Assembly (NCBI GenBank): GCA_030704615.1
Contig: CM060731.1
Coordinates: forward strand, 6,262,001 to 6,326,000
Direction of reading: 5' to 3'
Length of the DNA: 64,000 nucleotides
Source of the DNA: Takakia lepidozioides
Taxonomy: Eukaryota > Streptophyta > Takakiopsida > Takakiales > Takakiaceae
Position numbers and translations under genes: made by a program. Each line of letters begins with the position of its first letter. Position 1 is the stretch's first letter. This document shows, piece after piece, positions 44,590 through 55,266 of the stretch. The notes below the pieces were generated by a model. The model had not been told where the DNA came from. It searched no databases and saw only the letters and a program-made list of their open reading frames with translations.

Positions 44590-45918
44590 TTGGTCAATCG
44601 CAATGCAGATGGGTTGAGTCGCAATCCATGCACGAGCCAGCAAGATGACACTGGAGCTCGGTGGCATGGTGAGACGGACGAGGAGATGGTGCCCGGATGG
44701 CATGCATCTGCATTTCTGTGTATCTTGGCAGCGGAAGGCCAGGTTGGACCTGCAAGAGGGATGACTGTAGATCAAGTGTCTGAGGACCCTGAGGCCAGCA
44801 ATGAGCAGGGTGGCACCAAAGATATACATGAGGATTCAGTTGTGTTGGACTACCTCCGCACTGGAGACACTGCAGCCACTGTGACTGCCAAGGAGAGGGA
44901 TCGGATCCTACAACGAGCCAAGAGGTTCAAGTGGGAGGGGACACACCTGCTCCGAGTGTGGGAGGATGGTCGAGTGAGGATTGTGCCTCACCCAACACAG
45001 CGGGCACGGTTAGTGCGGCATGCCCATGAGGAGTTGGGGCATTTTGGGGTGCGACGCACTCATAGTCTACTGCAGGGGCAGTATTGGTGGCGTGGTATGC
45101 ACACAGAGGTGCAACAATTTGTGGCTAGGTGCATGGTGTGTGACAGGGTGTGTGCTTCATTCAACGCCCCTACTCCACAATTGCACCCTCTTCCGATCAT
45201 GGGATTGGGCTACAGGTGGAGTCTTGACTTCGCAGGGCCGTTGCCACTGACCATGCACCATAACAAGTACGTGTTGGTGATGGTGGAACACTTCTCCAAG
45301 TGGATTGAATTGGTTCCATTGCCTGATAAGGCTAGTGAGGGAGCTGCGTATGCATTCTTGGATTGTGTGCTTAGCCGATTCGGTGCTCCTGCTGAGGTAC
45401 TCACGGACCAAGGGAGAGAGTTCTTGGGGGAGTTTCAGGCTTTGTGTGACAAGGCCTTGATAGACCACCGCACCACTTCTCGGGATCATCCTGAGGCCGA
45501 TGGCTTGGCAGAGAGAGTTGTTCAGACAGTAAAGAGGGGTTTGCACAAGTATGGCTTGCAGAAGGGACACCTAGGAGATTGGGACCTTCAGTTACCCTGG
45601 TTAGCCATGGGCTACAGGTTCAGCAAGCAAGCATCACTTGCCTCATTCTCGCCATACTTTCTTCTCTTTGGCCGAGAGCCGGATTTGCCTACATCCATTC
45701 GCAGAGAAGCTGCTACAGTTCTTAACCTTGACGATCCGGACGTGTGGGCACGTGCATGTGAGCAACGTGCAGAGTTATTCAAGAAAGTCATGCCCATGGC
45801 TTTCGAGAACCTTGCCATTGCACAACATCGTGATACGTTGAGGTATGCTACCATACGTGGTGGGGGCTATCGTCCTGGGGTTCGGAGATTCAACCCTGGT
45901 GACTATGTTTATCTGTAG
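44590..45918 (+). pseudogene. Element A integrase
   Basis: HHCC zinc-binding region HAHEELGHFGVRRTH...CMVCDRVC. The catalytic core has LDFAGPL (Asp213), LTDQGREF (Asp273) and DGLAERVVQT (Glu308), matching the DD(35)E pattern. SKWIELVPLP and RDHPEADG are typical of Ty3/gypsy. A TAG at 45916 ends this stretch, but the same frame continues into the C-terminal part. Confidence 0.92.
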
Positions 45919-45930
45919 CAGACTGCTCCT

Positions 45931-46262
45931 ATGACCTTGGATGTGACTGCAGGACGTGTTATTTTGAGGGTTCGAGAGGTCTTGCCCTTAGGCGTCTTGG
46001 TCTTGGAGGGTCGGGATGGCATAACTTGGAAGGACCATGTGCGTAATTGTGCGCCATGTCACCTTCCGAATGTCGATGGCGGGATTGACCCAAACCTGGC
46101 AGTGGTATCTGCAAGTTTGAGGTGCATGTTGTGTGGGCTAAAGGGGCAGCCACCATGCTGGTGTGTGATCGATGCTCTAGAGGTTGGCATATGGGATGCT
46201 TGACTCCACCTCTTGAGATGGTTCCGGATGGGGATTGGTTATGTCCGCATTGCATTGGATAG
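45931..46262 (+). pseudogene. Element A integrase C-terminus with PHD finger (frameshifted)
   Basis: The frame continues with a small beta-type domain (VILRVREVLPLGVLVLEGRD). It then reaches CMLCG at 46123, the first zinc-ligand pair of a PHD finger. The rest is in the +2 frame: MLVCDRCSRGWHMGCLTPPL, then EMVPDGDWLCPHCIG and TAG at 46260. The C4-H-C3 spacing and W-L-C-P-x-C ending are classic PHD. One indel near 46135 breaks the finger in this copy. PHD fingers commonly read histone H3 tails; here it takes the C-terminal position that chromodomains occupy in chromoviruses. Confidence 0.85.
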
Positions 46263-46504
46263 TGGGAGTGGATACAACCATGGGAGGCTAACAAAAAAAG
46301 CAAAGCCAAGCTACTAGGAGACCTTGAACACACGAGATCCTGGCTCAAGTACATTGCAAGACGGCGACTAACGATGGGGCTACTCTTGTACCCGGCCTCT
46401 TGGTCTACAGAGTTTGAGTACAACAAGGCCAGTGATAGAGGACTTAGTACGGCTGTGGCTATTACATCTTGTAGCTATCTGGAGTTAGAGGGACCTATCC
46501 ACCA

Positions 46505-46518
46505 GCTAGGGGGGCGAT
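46505..46518 (+). promoter_or_regulatory. Element A polypurine tract
   Basis: AGCTAGGGGGGCGAT directly precedes the TG that starts the 3' LTR at 46519. The position fits the plus-strand primer of reverse transcription. Confidence 0.6.
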
Positions 46519-46957
46519 TGTGGCAGACTACTTTATTGTGCATATATGTGTGGTGTGGTTTGGACAGCGATGTAGTTGTGTAGCGATACGTATGCGCACG
46601 ACAGCTGTCAAGTTAAATAAGCACAGTGTGAAACTAACTAGAATAAAGCTAGTTTTTGTATTTAACACTTGGATTTAGGTCAAGTGTTAAATCAGGTGTC
46701 AAGTTTAGTTTGACACCTGAACCGTCTTATCTTCACGAGAGCGTCAGTCGCGCAGCTCATCTCTCTCGAGTTGAGCCTGCGCGACCGAGCTCCTTCATCG
46801 TTTAGAACTGAGTGTGCTTATGATGGGATGATAGGTTGTTGTGGGGTGGAGTCCCCATAGCTTGGGGTGCCCCTGGCTCGACTTCTGTTTTAAAGAGTGA
46901 TGCTGTTGGATTCATGTTGTTTCTTATGTCAACACTATGTTTTTAGCTTTCTTATCA
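46519..46957 (+). repeat. Element A 3' LTR (439 bp)
   Basis: Starts TGTGGCAGAC and ends TTCTTATCA. Its first 86 bases (46519-46604) occur again at 46959-47044; the rest matches the 5' LTR. The palindrome GACAGCTGTC spans 46600-46609. Confidence 0.8.
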
Positions 46958-47043
46958 TTGTGGCAGACTACTTTATTGTGCATATATGTGTGGTGTGGTT
47001 TGGACAGCGATGTAGTTGTGTAGCGATACGTATGCGCACGACA
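46958..47043 (+). repeat. Extra LTR-start copy at the right end of element A
   Basis: After one T, the first 85 bases of the LTR are repeated (TGTGGCAGAC to CGACA), then element B resumes with GATGATTAAG. These bases are exactly what the 5' LTR lacks. Confidence 0.85.
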
Positions 47044-47392
47044 GATGATTAAGCATCGCACAGGTTTGACACGTCCTCGAATGGGGATCAGAATTTGTGA
47101 GAATACTTCTCACTCTGGTGGTTCCCCCTCTTGCGATCGTCTTCGTCGTCGTGAAGTCAAAGGCTGTGACAACTGGGCTGGTTTGTCCGGCAGTTGAGCA
47201 AATGAAAGTTCTTATGGTTCTTGTGACGAAAAGGTAATGTCTGTTAGTGACAACTCCACCACCTCAAGATATCTATTTGCTTGGTGCTCTCTCTTTCTTA
47301 TTGTGCGCCAAAGGCGGTGGCTTCATCTTCAAGTTTTGACGGCTATTAATGTTGGACGGTCTAATAATTCATCGACGCGTGGCTCGAGGTTT

Positions 47393-47797
47393 TTAGGGGT
47401 GTTGGTGATGGAATTCTTGAAATTTCTGGGATGCATGAGTGATATTGGATGATGGTTCCCACGTTCGTTCATTGACATCATATCCACGCCAATGGACCAA
47501 ATATTCCAAACATCCACAACATAGTCGAGAGTCTAGGATTGCTTCGACCTCAAATTCTTCTTCGCCATCAATTTCTATTGGTGGAGGTGGTTGAACTTGT
47601 CTTCCAGGAATGATAGATTCACAAAATGGTTCAAGAATCAATACATGAAATACTGGATGGATTTTCATAGAGCTTGGGAGTTGTAGCCGAAAAGCAACTA
47701 GATTACCTGGCCAATGATGGTGAATGGCCCGAGTCGTCGATAATCCAGTTTCTTTGAAGGCCTTCTTGATTGTAAATCTCGACGAAGTAATTACCAA
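47393..47797 (-). pseudogene. Element B integrase C-terminus and chromodomain
   Basis: Reads FEVEAILDSR..., then LEYLVHWRGYDVNERTWEPS and SNITHASQKFQEFH. This is a chromodomain with the aromatic/WEP core that in chromoviruses directs integration to modified histones. The preceding sequence (HPVFHVLILEPF, GRQVQPPPPIEIDGEEEFEV) is the usual integrase tail. In-frame with little damage locally. Confidence 0.88.
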
Positions 47798-48793
47798 ACG
47801 CGATCTCCAATTTTATAGGTTGGGTGTGGTGCGAGGTGACGGTCAGCTAGATCTTTATAACGGTCTTGGGCCTCTTTCAATTGTTTTTTGAGGTCATTCT
47901 GAATGTTGATCAATCGTTCTGCAAGACTTATAGCAGCAGGGTTGTTTGTTTTTCCGAACGCGATAGTATCGAACCTCGGGTGTCGCCCATAATTTGCAAA
48001 GAAAGGCGTGTGTCCAAGGCTCAAGCAATGCATGATATGTGTTGTTATACGCAAACTCGGCTAGAGACAAGAGGTCTACCCAATCATCCTGATGATAGTT
48101 AATTATACAACGAAGATATTGTTCCAATACTTGATTTACTCTCTCGGTTTGTCCATCTGTTTGAGGATGATTGGCCGAAGAGATGTTGATTTGTACTCAT
48201 AGAAGTTTAAATAGTCCCTTCCAGAAACTTGACATGAATTGAGGTCCCCGATCAGACACAATATTTGATGGCAAGCCATATTCTGTAGACATGCTTGAAG
48301 AAAAGCTTTGACGTTCCTTCGCTTGTGACAGACTTGAGGGTTGGGATAAAATGCGTAATTTTTGTTAGGCGGTCGACCACGACAAGAATAGCGTCGAAAG
48401 ATTCAGAACAGGGGAGATCTGTGATGAAGTCCATAGATAATGATGACCACGGGCCCTCGGGAATAGGCAATGGCTGCAGCACACCATACGGATGGTGATG
48501 TGGTGTTTTTGCTCGGGTACATGTATCACAAGTGCGGATGAATTCTTTTACCAACTTCCACATTCGTGGCCACCAAAAATCCCTTGAGATAAGCTCGATG
48601 GTTTTAGTTACACCAAAATGACCAGTTGATGGAAGGTTGTGTCGTGCTTGAAAAACATGTAAGCGAAGTGGTCCTGGTGGTACATAAATGAGTCCCATAT
48701 AGTGGATAAGGCCTTCTGACTCCTGAAATTCGCAATCTTCGTTCGATCTTTGACATAGACGTCGTCTTATATCCTTCGCAAAATGATCCATTT
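47798..48793 (-). pseudogene. Element B integrase
   Basis: GHFGVTKTIELISRDFWWPR and CDTCTRAK give the zinc-binding part; SLSMDFITDLPCSESFDAIL has the first catalytic Asp. Later pieces ([36 protein letters not shown]) are in other frames, so it is broken. The stop after KYCV at 48252 interrupts before the second Asp region. Confidence 0.85.
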
Positions 48794-50116
48794 TCAGACT
48801 TCCACGAATCTTTGCAAGAAACTCGTATCAATAGGAATTTTACTTTCTATTGACATGAGATGCAATTGTTCTGGTTTCAGAAGGATGGACTTCTGTTGAT
48901 CGAATGCAACATCTCCTTGTTTAGAGGCCAGATATGATCGGCGTGACAGTGCATCTGGCTTCCCCTGTTGGCTTCCTGGACGATAAGCAATGATAAATTC
49001 AAAGTGAGATAGAAACATACACCATCTGGCTTGTCGACGATTAAGTACTCGAGCATTCATAAAATATTCGAGATTCTTATGGTCGGTGTAAACTATGACC
49101 GTATGCCGAGCTCCTTCCAAAAAATGTCGTCATTCTTCGAAAACTTCGATGATTGCTAAAAGCTCTTTATCTTGGATTTCATAGTTGATTTCTGCCGCCG
49201 AAAACTTCCTCGAATGGAATCCCACAGGATGTAGTCGTCTGTCGTCTCCATATTGTGACAATATAGCACCAAGTGCAAAGTCGGAAACGTCTGCCTCAAG
49301 AAAAAATGGTTTGGTCGGATCTGCATGGATTAAAATGGGAGCTGTAGTAAAAGCGTTCTTCAATCTTTGGAAGGCTTTTGAAGCATTGTCGTCCCACTTG
49401 AATTTATCCTTTCCTGTAAGTCGTGTTAGGGGTGCGGCAACCTTTGAATAGTCCTTGATGAAGATCCGATAAAAGTTTGCAAACCCCAAGAAACATTGCA
49501 CGTCCCAAACCGAAGAAGGTGTCTGTCAATCGACAATGGTTTGGACTTTCTTAGGGTCCATTGAGATTCCATTATCGGAGATGATGTAGCCCAAGAATTC
49601 AACCTTCGACTGGTGGAAAAGACATTTTTCTAGCTTTGCATATAGTCATTTCTCTCGTAATTTGTCGAGGACGAAATAGATGTGTTTTTCATGGTCTTCG
49701 AAATTTTTGGAGAATATCAAGATGTCATCTAAATATATGACTACAAAGTCGTCAAGAAATTCTCTAAATATGTCGTTCATCATATGCTGAAAATTTGTCG
49801 GAGCATTTGTAAGACCAAATGGCATGACGTTGTATTCAAATGACCATACCTTGTATGGAACGTTGTTTTCCATTCGTCGCTTTCTTTAATTCGTACAAGG
49901 TTGTAGGCGTCCCGCAAATCGATCTTTGTGAAGATTGTGGATTGACCAAGTTGTTCTAGAAGCCCTGAAATCAGCGGTAACGGATAGTGATTTTTTATCG
50001 TGATTTTGTTGAGACCACGATAATCCACGCACATTCGTAGAGTTCCATCTTTCTTTTTTACAAAGAGTATTCCCGTGATTTAGAATGTCGTAAGAAGTTT
50101 TTCGAAATATTTTCAT
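48794..50116 (-). pseudogene. Element B reverse transcriptase and RNase H
   Basis: [52 protein letters not shown] and [17 protein letters not shown] (YLDD box). Then FLGFANFYRIFIKDYSKVAA, and RNase H EADVSDFALGAILSQYG and TDHKNLEYF. Several frame changes and stops divide it. Confidence 0.9.
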
Positions 50117-50486
50117 CGATGTAGCTTCGTAGCTCCGTCAATTCATTTTGGGAAAGGTTGTAGATGGATCCAAATGGTGGTTGAGCTCCTTCTTATAGTT
50201 CGATTGCACAGTCATAGGGTCGATGCTGTGGCAGCATGTCAATGTTCTTCTTTTCGAACACGTCCTTAAAATCATGATACTGTGGCGGTAGTGTTTCTGT
50301 GATTTTGTCTTCCATATTTTTTGCAGGCGCCGCATAGATCATGAAAGATGTACCTGTCTTCGTAGCTTGTAGAAATGTTCTTGCCCCAATGAGTTTTGGT
50401 CGAATGAATCTCCGTCCTTGGCGTTGTTTAGTCCTTGCGAATATTTTTCTTGTAGACCAGTCGATATCTGGATTGTGTAAGTTAAG

Positions 50487-50873
50487 TCAAGACCGCCCCA
50501 AGATTATTGGGTTCGAAGATGATTTGATGATGTTGAACACAATATTTGACACAAATTCTTCGTGGTGTACTTTGAGAGGTTGAGTCTCCTGAGTCACGTC
50601 TCCTGGAGCGAGGATACGTCCGTCGATAACTTCACAAGTTGCAGGGTTTTCTTTCTTCATCAGCTCCAGATATTCTTGTGAGCAAATTCTTTGTCGATGA
50701 AACATGTTGTAGTACCACTGTCTACTAAAGCTTCTATATGTATTATGCGTCATGTGATATGTATATCTATAGGGATCGTGAAACTTGATACAGGGTCTGG
50801 GGGTAGGAATAGACCCTTTGTCTTCCTTTGATTCGTATTGGATAGCCGCAATGCCCCTATTGGGGCTGGACAA
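50487..50873 (-). pseudogene. Element B protease region
   Basis: The minus strand near 50740-50700 encodes LVDSGTTTCFIDKEFAHK, a retroelement aspartic protease active-site region. Surrounding frames (NIVFNIIKSSSNPIILG) fit the protease flap and tail. Broken by frameshifts. Confidence 0.7.
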
Positions 50874-51007
50874 CCTCGTTTTCCGCCTGGTCTGCTCCGT
50901 TGGTAGTAGCTATGCTTCGAACCTTGTACCGTTCTTTTGTTGTGACAATTGGATGTAAGATGTCCAGGTTCTCCGCAATATAAACAAAGTCCTAGCAGTC
51001 GGCAACG

Positions 51008-51723
51008 TTATTTTTCTTCTGGCGTGAGGGGTTTGAATCGCACAACATCAATCTGCATAGGTTCGTAATCTCTCGTTGAACTGCTGGGTGTCGTTTGTGG
51101 AGTGGGAGGTAGGGCCATTGTTGGGCGTCCAAAGGATCTGAGTCTTTTTTCTTGTCGTCTTTCATATAGTCGATTGTCGCAGGCGATGGCTTGGCTAGTG
51201 AACTCGCTCAAAGTAGCCACCTTTGGCATGGTAAGCATGAGATCTTTTACATCATTTCGAAGTCCTCAACGAAATTGGCTATTGTAGTTGTTTTCATTCC
51301 AATTTACATCGGATGCTAACTGTCAAAATTCTGCAGCATAGGTTGATGCAGGGCGAGCTCTTTGTCGTAGAATTCGAATTTTTGTATCGGCAACTCTTTC
51401 ACGATCAGCTTCATCAAACGTTGCACTAAACTCCGCAAGAAAACTTTCAAAGTCGTAGAGCAATGGTGAGTTTTTTTCGAGCAATGGTGCAAACCATGAC
51501 AAGGCGGTTCCTGAAAGTAAGGTCCCTATCAATCCAACCTGGGAGGCACTGTCAGGGTACCGGTCATGCTGCATGAGGAGCCGTACTTGTTGAACAAACC
51601 CTCGAAACTTTGACCTCGTTCCATCAAACTTTTCAGGCATGCTGACCTTTGGTTCTTTTGTTTGTAGTTGTATTGACGTCGCGGCAGTACTAGAAGTCCC
51701 CGGGCGGTCTGTACCGGTTTCAC
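51008..51723 (-). pseudogene. Element B gag
   Basis: MPEKFDGTRSKFRGFVQQVR, VGLIGTLLSGTALSWFAPLL and FDEADRERVADTKIRIL are typical of chromovirus gag. They are followed by TLSEFTSQAIACDNRLYERR in a further piece and a probable zinc knuckle near 50960. Frame breaks separate the parts. Confidence 0.85.
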
Positions 51724-51917
51724 GTAGCTCTTGAATTTGTCATTGGAGATCTTGGACAGCCGGAGCTAAAACTTGAGGTCGATCGGCTTGGAATTGGAAG
51801 TTTGTCTCTTGAAGTTCTTGAAGTTGTCGTTGAAGATCATGCATCATTGCAACGATCGCGGCAAGAGATTCTTCCATAACAAATTATGAGACACACGACA
51901 AAAATGAAAAAAAAAAA

Positions 51918-51931
51918 CAGTCTCGTCAAAC
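51918..51931 (-). promoter_or_regulatory. Element B putative self-priming site
   Basis: Next to the 5' LTR, the minus strand reads GTTTGACGAGACTG. Its complement CAGTCTCGTCAAAC closely matches CAGTCTCGCCAAC in the 3' LTR copy (34570-34582 on +). This would be a Tf1-like self primer with one mismatch in the first 12 positions. No canonical tRNA complement was found. Confidence 0.45.
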
Positions 51932-52378
51932 TGTCACGGACGAGATAGTGCTAAACTACAAGCAAGAGATCCGAGTAGAGAGGACTCAATAGAAACTCAA
52001 TGGATAGAAGTGCAATCTCTATATATGGTAGAATAAGAACACAAAATGCTGAACTGGAACTAGAGAATACCTCAAAATTGTGTTGGCGAGATTAAGGGGT
52101 CCTTTGTCTCGCCTCCTACTTATACTCCATATTCTAGTTCTCTAAGGATCCTTCCGGAGAAGCTTCTTTGGTGCTAAGGAAGTTTCTCGGGAAGTTTTCT
52201 AACCGCTTATAGACGAAGCTTCTTAAGAAGTTTCTTTATTTTGCAGGAAGTTTCTTGGGGAGTTTCCTAGCTAGCTTAGGGATCTTCTAGAAAGGTCTAG
52301 AAAGTTATAGAATGAAGTTTCTAGAAGCTTCTAAGAAGGTCGTAGATATATGGTGTAGTTTTATTTATGTCTGTAACA
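51932..52378 (-). repeat. Element B 5' LTR (447 bp)
   Basis: Starts TGTTACAGAC and ends CGTCCGTGACA on the minus strand. Compared with the other LTR it has about 20 differences and a few small indels. Confidence 0.92.
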
Positions 52379-53600
52379 CATGCGGGCTAAGATGCAGAGC
52401 CCTCCAGATGGTATCATCAACAAGGTGGACCTACAGTGGACTCCACATGTGACTGTAGGACGTGGACACTACAAAGACACTTGTACCGACATCATACCAT
52501 GGCATCGTGTGAAGGGGAGCAGAACAATCATCAATTTCCTACTAGTTTCACCAAAGAGGTCATGAAGAGAAATGCTCCTCGATCTATCACCCACCCACGA
52601 CAAACAATAGCACTTTGCTTGTGAGGTGAGCTATCAAGTGCACTATCAAAACTGTCATTGGAACTCAAACTTTGTGTTTCAAACAATATTGCATCTGATA
52701 TATATATATCTGGAATTTGTGAACATATATCATTGCTGTTAATATGGCCCTAAAGACTATAGAAGTCCATTCTCAACTCTTCCAAAGAAAGGCTCGAAGG
52801 ACGGCGAGTTGATTGGTTGATTTATCAGTTGGCAGGTGATGTAGTCGCACATTATTGGTATCATGTACAATGCAAAGCATTTGGTTTTGTGCGCAACAAA
52901 CGCCAAGAGGGTATTGTTTTGTAGTACTGTTCTACGTGTAAGAAGCATACCTACAAATGACCAGGTTGTTGCGTATGTGGCTTCCGTAAATAACCCACCT
53001 TTGGTCTGGACTGTGCACGCACCCGAAAGTGAATGGATCCAGTGTGACTATCTTGTTGCCTCACTGGGATACATTTGCAAATACGTTGTGAAGGTATTCA
53101 AGCTCTTGCACCCGGAGGATGGGTCCATAATTCATTTGGCAGGCACTCTAAGAGGTACAAAATATGGAGGTTTGAATCTCATTTCAAATCAAGGCATGCT
53201 CACTCCAATGAAAAATGAGGGAATTGTTGGAGACGATGTGCTGCAGGCGCATAGGCAACACCTCGGAGTATAAGACAAAGTCCTTCAGGTCTTGGTAATT
53301 TCCCAAAACCGTGTGACGAAAGGCCATACATGAAGTTTTTGAACAAATACTGCAAGTAGCATGTGAAAATGATGTATTGCAGGACCATGTCTTGTCAGAC
53401 TTGAAAGCTCTTAGAGGCAAACAACAAGATAGCTAGAGGCATTACAAATGTAGAACACCCAATAGCACCAGCACTTTTCCCTGTGGCAGAGGATGGTGAC
53501 AAGTGACTGAAATGTCGTAGAGGCATTCTTGAGGGGATCGCACCCAAGATCACCAATCGGCAGGAATGGGCTCGTAAGCGCATTCTCATATAGGCTAGAC
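52379..53600 (+). pseudogene. MULE-2 transposase remnant
   Basis: 52380-52560 encodes DGIINKVDLQWTPHVTVGRG and DIIPWHRV, homologous to the MULE-1 N-terminus (DLVWLPHIIKVRG, WIPWTRV). 52863-53180 encodes NNPPLVWTVHAPESEWIQCD, then YLVASLGYICKYVVKVFKLL, a degenerate SWIM zinc finger, then HPEDGSIIHLAGTLRGTKYGG. The catalytic core is missing and the frames are broken. Element B inserted right at its 5' coding end. Confidence 0.7.
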
Positions 53601-55266
53601 AAATGTCCTTAGTAATGCCAGCTTCTGTATTGCATGCACATGGACGTTGCTCAATAGTGTCAAGAAGTTATGTTCAGTACACCAGAACATGTGTTTTCCG
53701 TTCTGCTTTGAAATTTGTATTTTCCTTCACATGCTACATGCAGTATCAAGCAAAGTATTCTCAGGTACAAATTCACTTCTTACATGTTATTGTTTTACTG
53801 GTGTGTGCTCATATTGTATACAGCTACAGTATTCATGGTGGTGTGTGCGATTATGTGGAATATTTTATATGTGTTGCTATATTGTGATGGTTCTAAGTAT
53901 TCATATAACAAAGCCCATGATAACCACATCTACTGGCATGACATAATAGGTTTACTTGGCACATATTGATTTTGTCACGGTCTAGATAGGGCTCTCCTAT
54001 TGCTCTACCATAGACTTCAGTGCAATACTTGCTCACCTTGTTATTGCTCTGCAACATAGTTTGGTGCAGTACTTACATTATTTGCTGTGCTCTACAACAT
54101 TATTTGCTGCAATGCAATAGGGTCATGTTTATTCTTCCTGTCAAGTATACGGATAACAAAGCCCCTGATAATCACATGCAGTTTGCTTGGGGGCAGAACA
54201 TCAAATACACATTCAGTGTTGGGAATTCAAGGAGTTAGGCTTTTAATAAGTACTACTATGTACACATATTGATTTTTTCACGTTCTCTAGGGCTCTCATA
54301 TTGCTCTACAATAGACTTCAGTGCAATACTTGCTCACCTTGTTATTGCTCTGCAACATAGTTTAGAGCAATACTTACTTCTTTGTGCATGCTCTACAACA
54401 TTATTTGCTGCAATGCAATAGAGTCATGCTTCTTCTTCCTGTCAAGTATAAAGATGCCACTAGAGTGTGACCTAAGCAGGATTGCAATAGAGACAGTTGT
54501 TACGGAGGACTGCCCTGCCAAACAACATTTGTAGTCAAGCATGAATAAGTTCGAATAAGTTCAAATGAAAGCTGGGTAAGTTGTAAAGACAAAGAACAAT
54601 AGTAACATGAGGATGTAGGCATGGATTTCAGTGTGCATAGATAGATTCTAAAGATCATAAACAATGTTGTGATTGTCAAAGTTCAATGAGAGGTTCGAGC
54701 TCCCTCGCATTTGTCTTCTCATGGGGCATACTGAACAAGACATTTACTAAACTAGGGTGTGAGTCCAGGGACGGTATGTCGATCAATGATTGCTGTGGCC
54801 GTGCGCACATGAGACATGAAAACAACATTTTGGGGTGTTGTGAAGCATTGTGGACTGTAAAGTTCCCTTCCAGAGAGATGAAATTCCCCCCTAATGTTGA
54901 GCTGACCCGATTTTGGAGGAAGAAGAAATCGTGTCAAGAGTTTTAAGCACATGAATAATGCAAATGGATGACTTAGGGTACCATGAATGATTGCAATATG
55001 CAGTGTACTCAAGACTGCCTCCCAAGACCACACCCACAGTTCATCTGAGCAAGCACAGGGGCAAAGAAGGGGAGCCAAAGAGAGTTAGAAGTAGAATACA
55101 ATGTGTAGCTGCTAATCTTCGTCTGGCTGTTGACCCTTAGTAGCTCTTCCAGCGCTGTTTGCAGCTTCTGTGCTGCAGTCATCGGACCCCAGGCACCTTT
55201 CACAAGCTTTCAGTCCACTGTCATCACCCAAAATTGTTTGAAACAAAAACTTCCACATCCCAAAGC
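53601..55266. other. AT-rich region with a direct repeat, no gene
   Basis: Apart from the duplicated segment at 53960-54455, nothing was recognised. A minus frame just 3' of the F-box gene (55203-55085: KGAWGPMTAAQKLQTALEEL) is protein-like but unassigned. Confidence 0.4.
53960..54455 (+). repeat. Two direct copies of a ~195-bp segment, ~295 bp apart
   Basis: Copies about 53960-54155 and 54262-54455 share TAGACTTCAGTGCAATACTT, then GCTCACCTTGTTATTGCTCT, and end TTCTTCCTGTCAAGTAT. Several inner words (TTGCTCT, GCAATACTTAC) repeat within each copy. Confidence 0.8.

Larger units (their letters stand above)
35121..47043 (+). mobile_element. Element A: Ty3/gypsy retrotransposon encoding a DNMT3-like methyltransferase and a PHD finger
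   Basis: Inserted in the 3' part of element B, with GATG at both borders (35117-35120; 47044-47047). One frame runs from gag at 38929 to the integrase C-terminus near 46140. It reads gag with two zinc knuckles, protease, cytosine-5 methyltransferase, RT, RNase H, integrase, PHD finger. The frame has nine in-frame stops (39382, 39619, 39661, 40534, 41257, 42961, 43129, 44581, 45916) but no frameshift before the PHD finger. The LTR, judged from the 3' copy, is 46519-46957 and follows a purine tract. The left end starts 86+ bases inside the LTR, and those bases are found again at the right end. Confidence 0.9.
34427..52378 (-). mobile_element. Element B: chromodomain Ty3/gypsy retrotransposon, split by element A
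   Basis: LTRs at 34427-34856 and 51932-52378 (TG...CA, about 95% alike by eye). Flanks CATAC (34422-34426) and CATGC (52379-52383) look like a 5-bp target duplication with one change. Order on -: gag, protease, RT, RNase H, integrase, chromodomain, then a 3' leader resumed at 35120-34857 after the element A insertion, with a purine tract GAGGAGGGGATGA next to the 3' LTR. The frame is broken in many places. The gag (PEKFDGTRSKFRGF, LLSGTALSWFAPLLE) and chromodomain place it among chromoviruses, perhaps the Tf1/Tcn1-like branch. Confidence 0.92.

Noticed and set aside
38929-46203. Possibility that the stops in element A are corrected by U-to-C RNA editing
   Set aside because: Such editing is known in organelles of some seedless plants, not on nuclear retrotransposon RNA. 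Every stop codon trivially fits this idea, so it has no evidential weight here.
35121-47043. Reading the DNMT as a host DRM or CMT gene fragment picked up as an mRNA copy
   Set aside because: It is in the polyprotein frame between protease and RT without poly(A) or frame break, and lacks UBA, BAH and chromo parts of plant DRM/CMT. The captured LHCB4 and BURP fragments look quite different.
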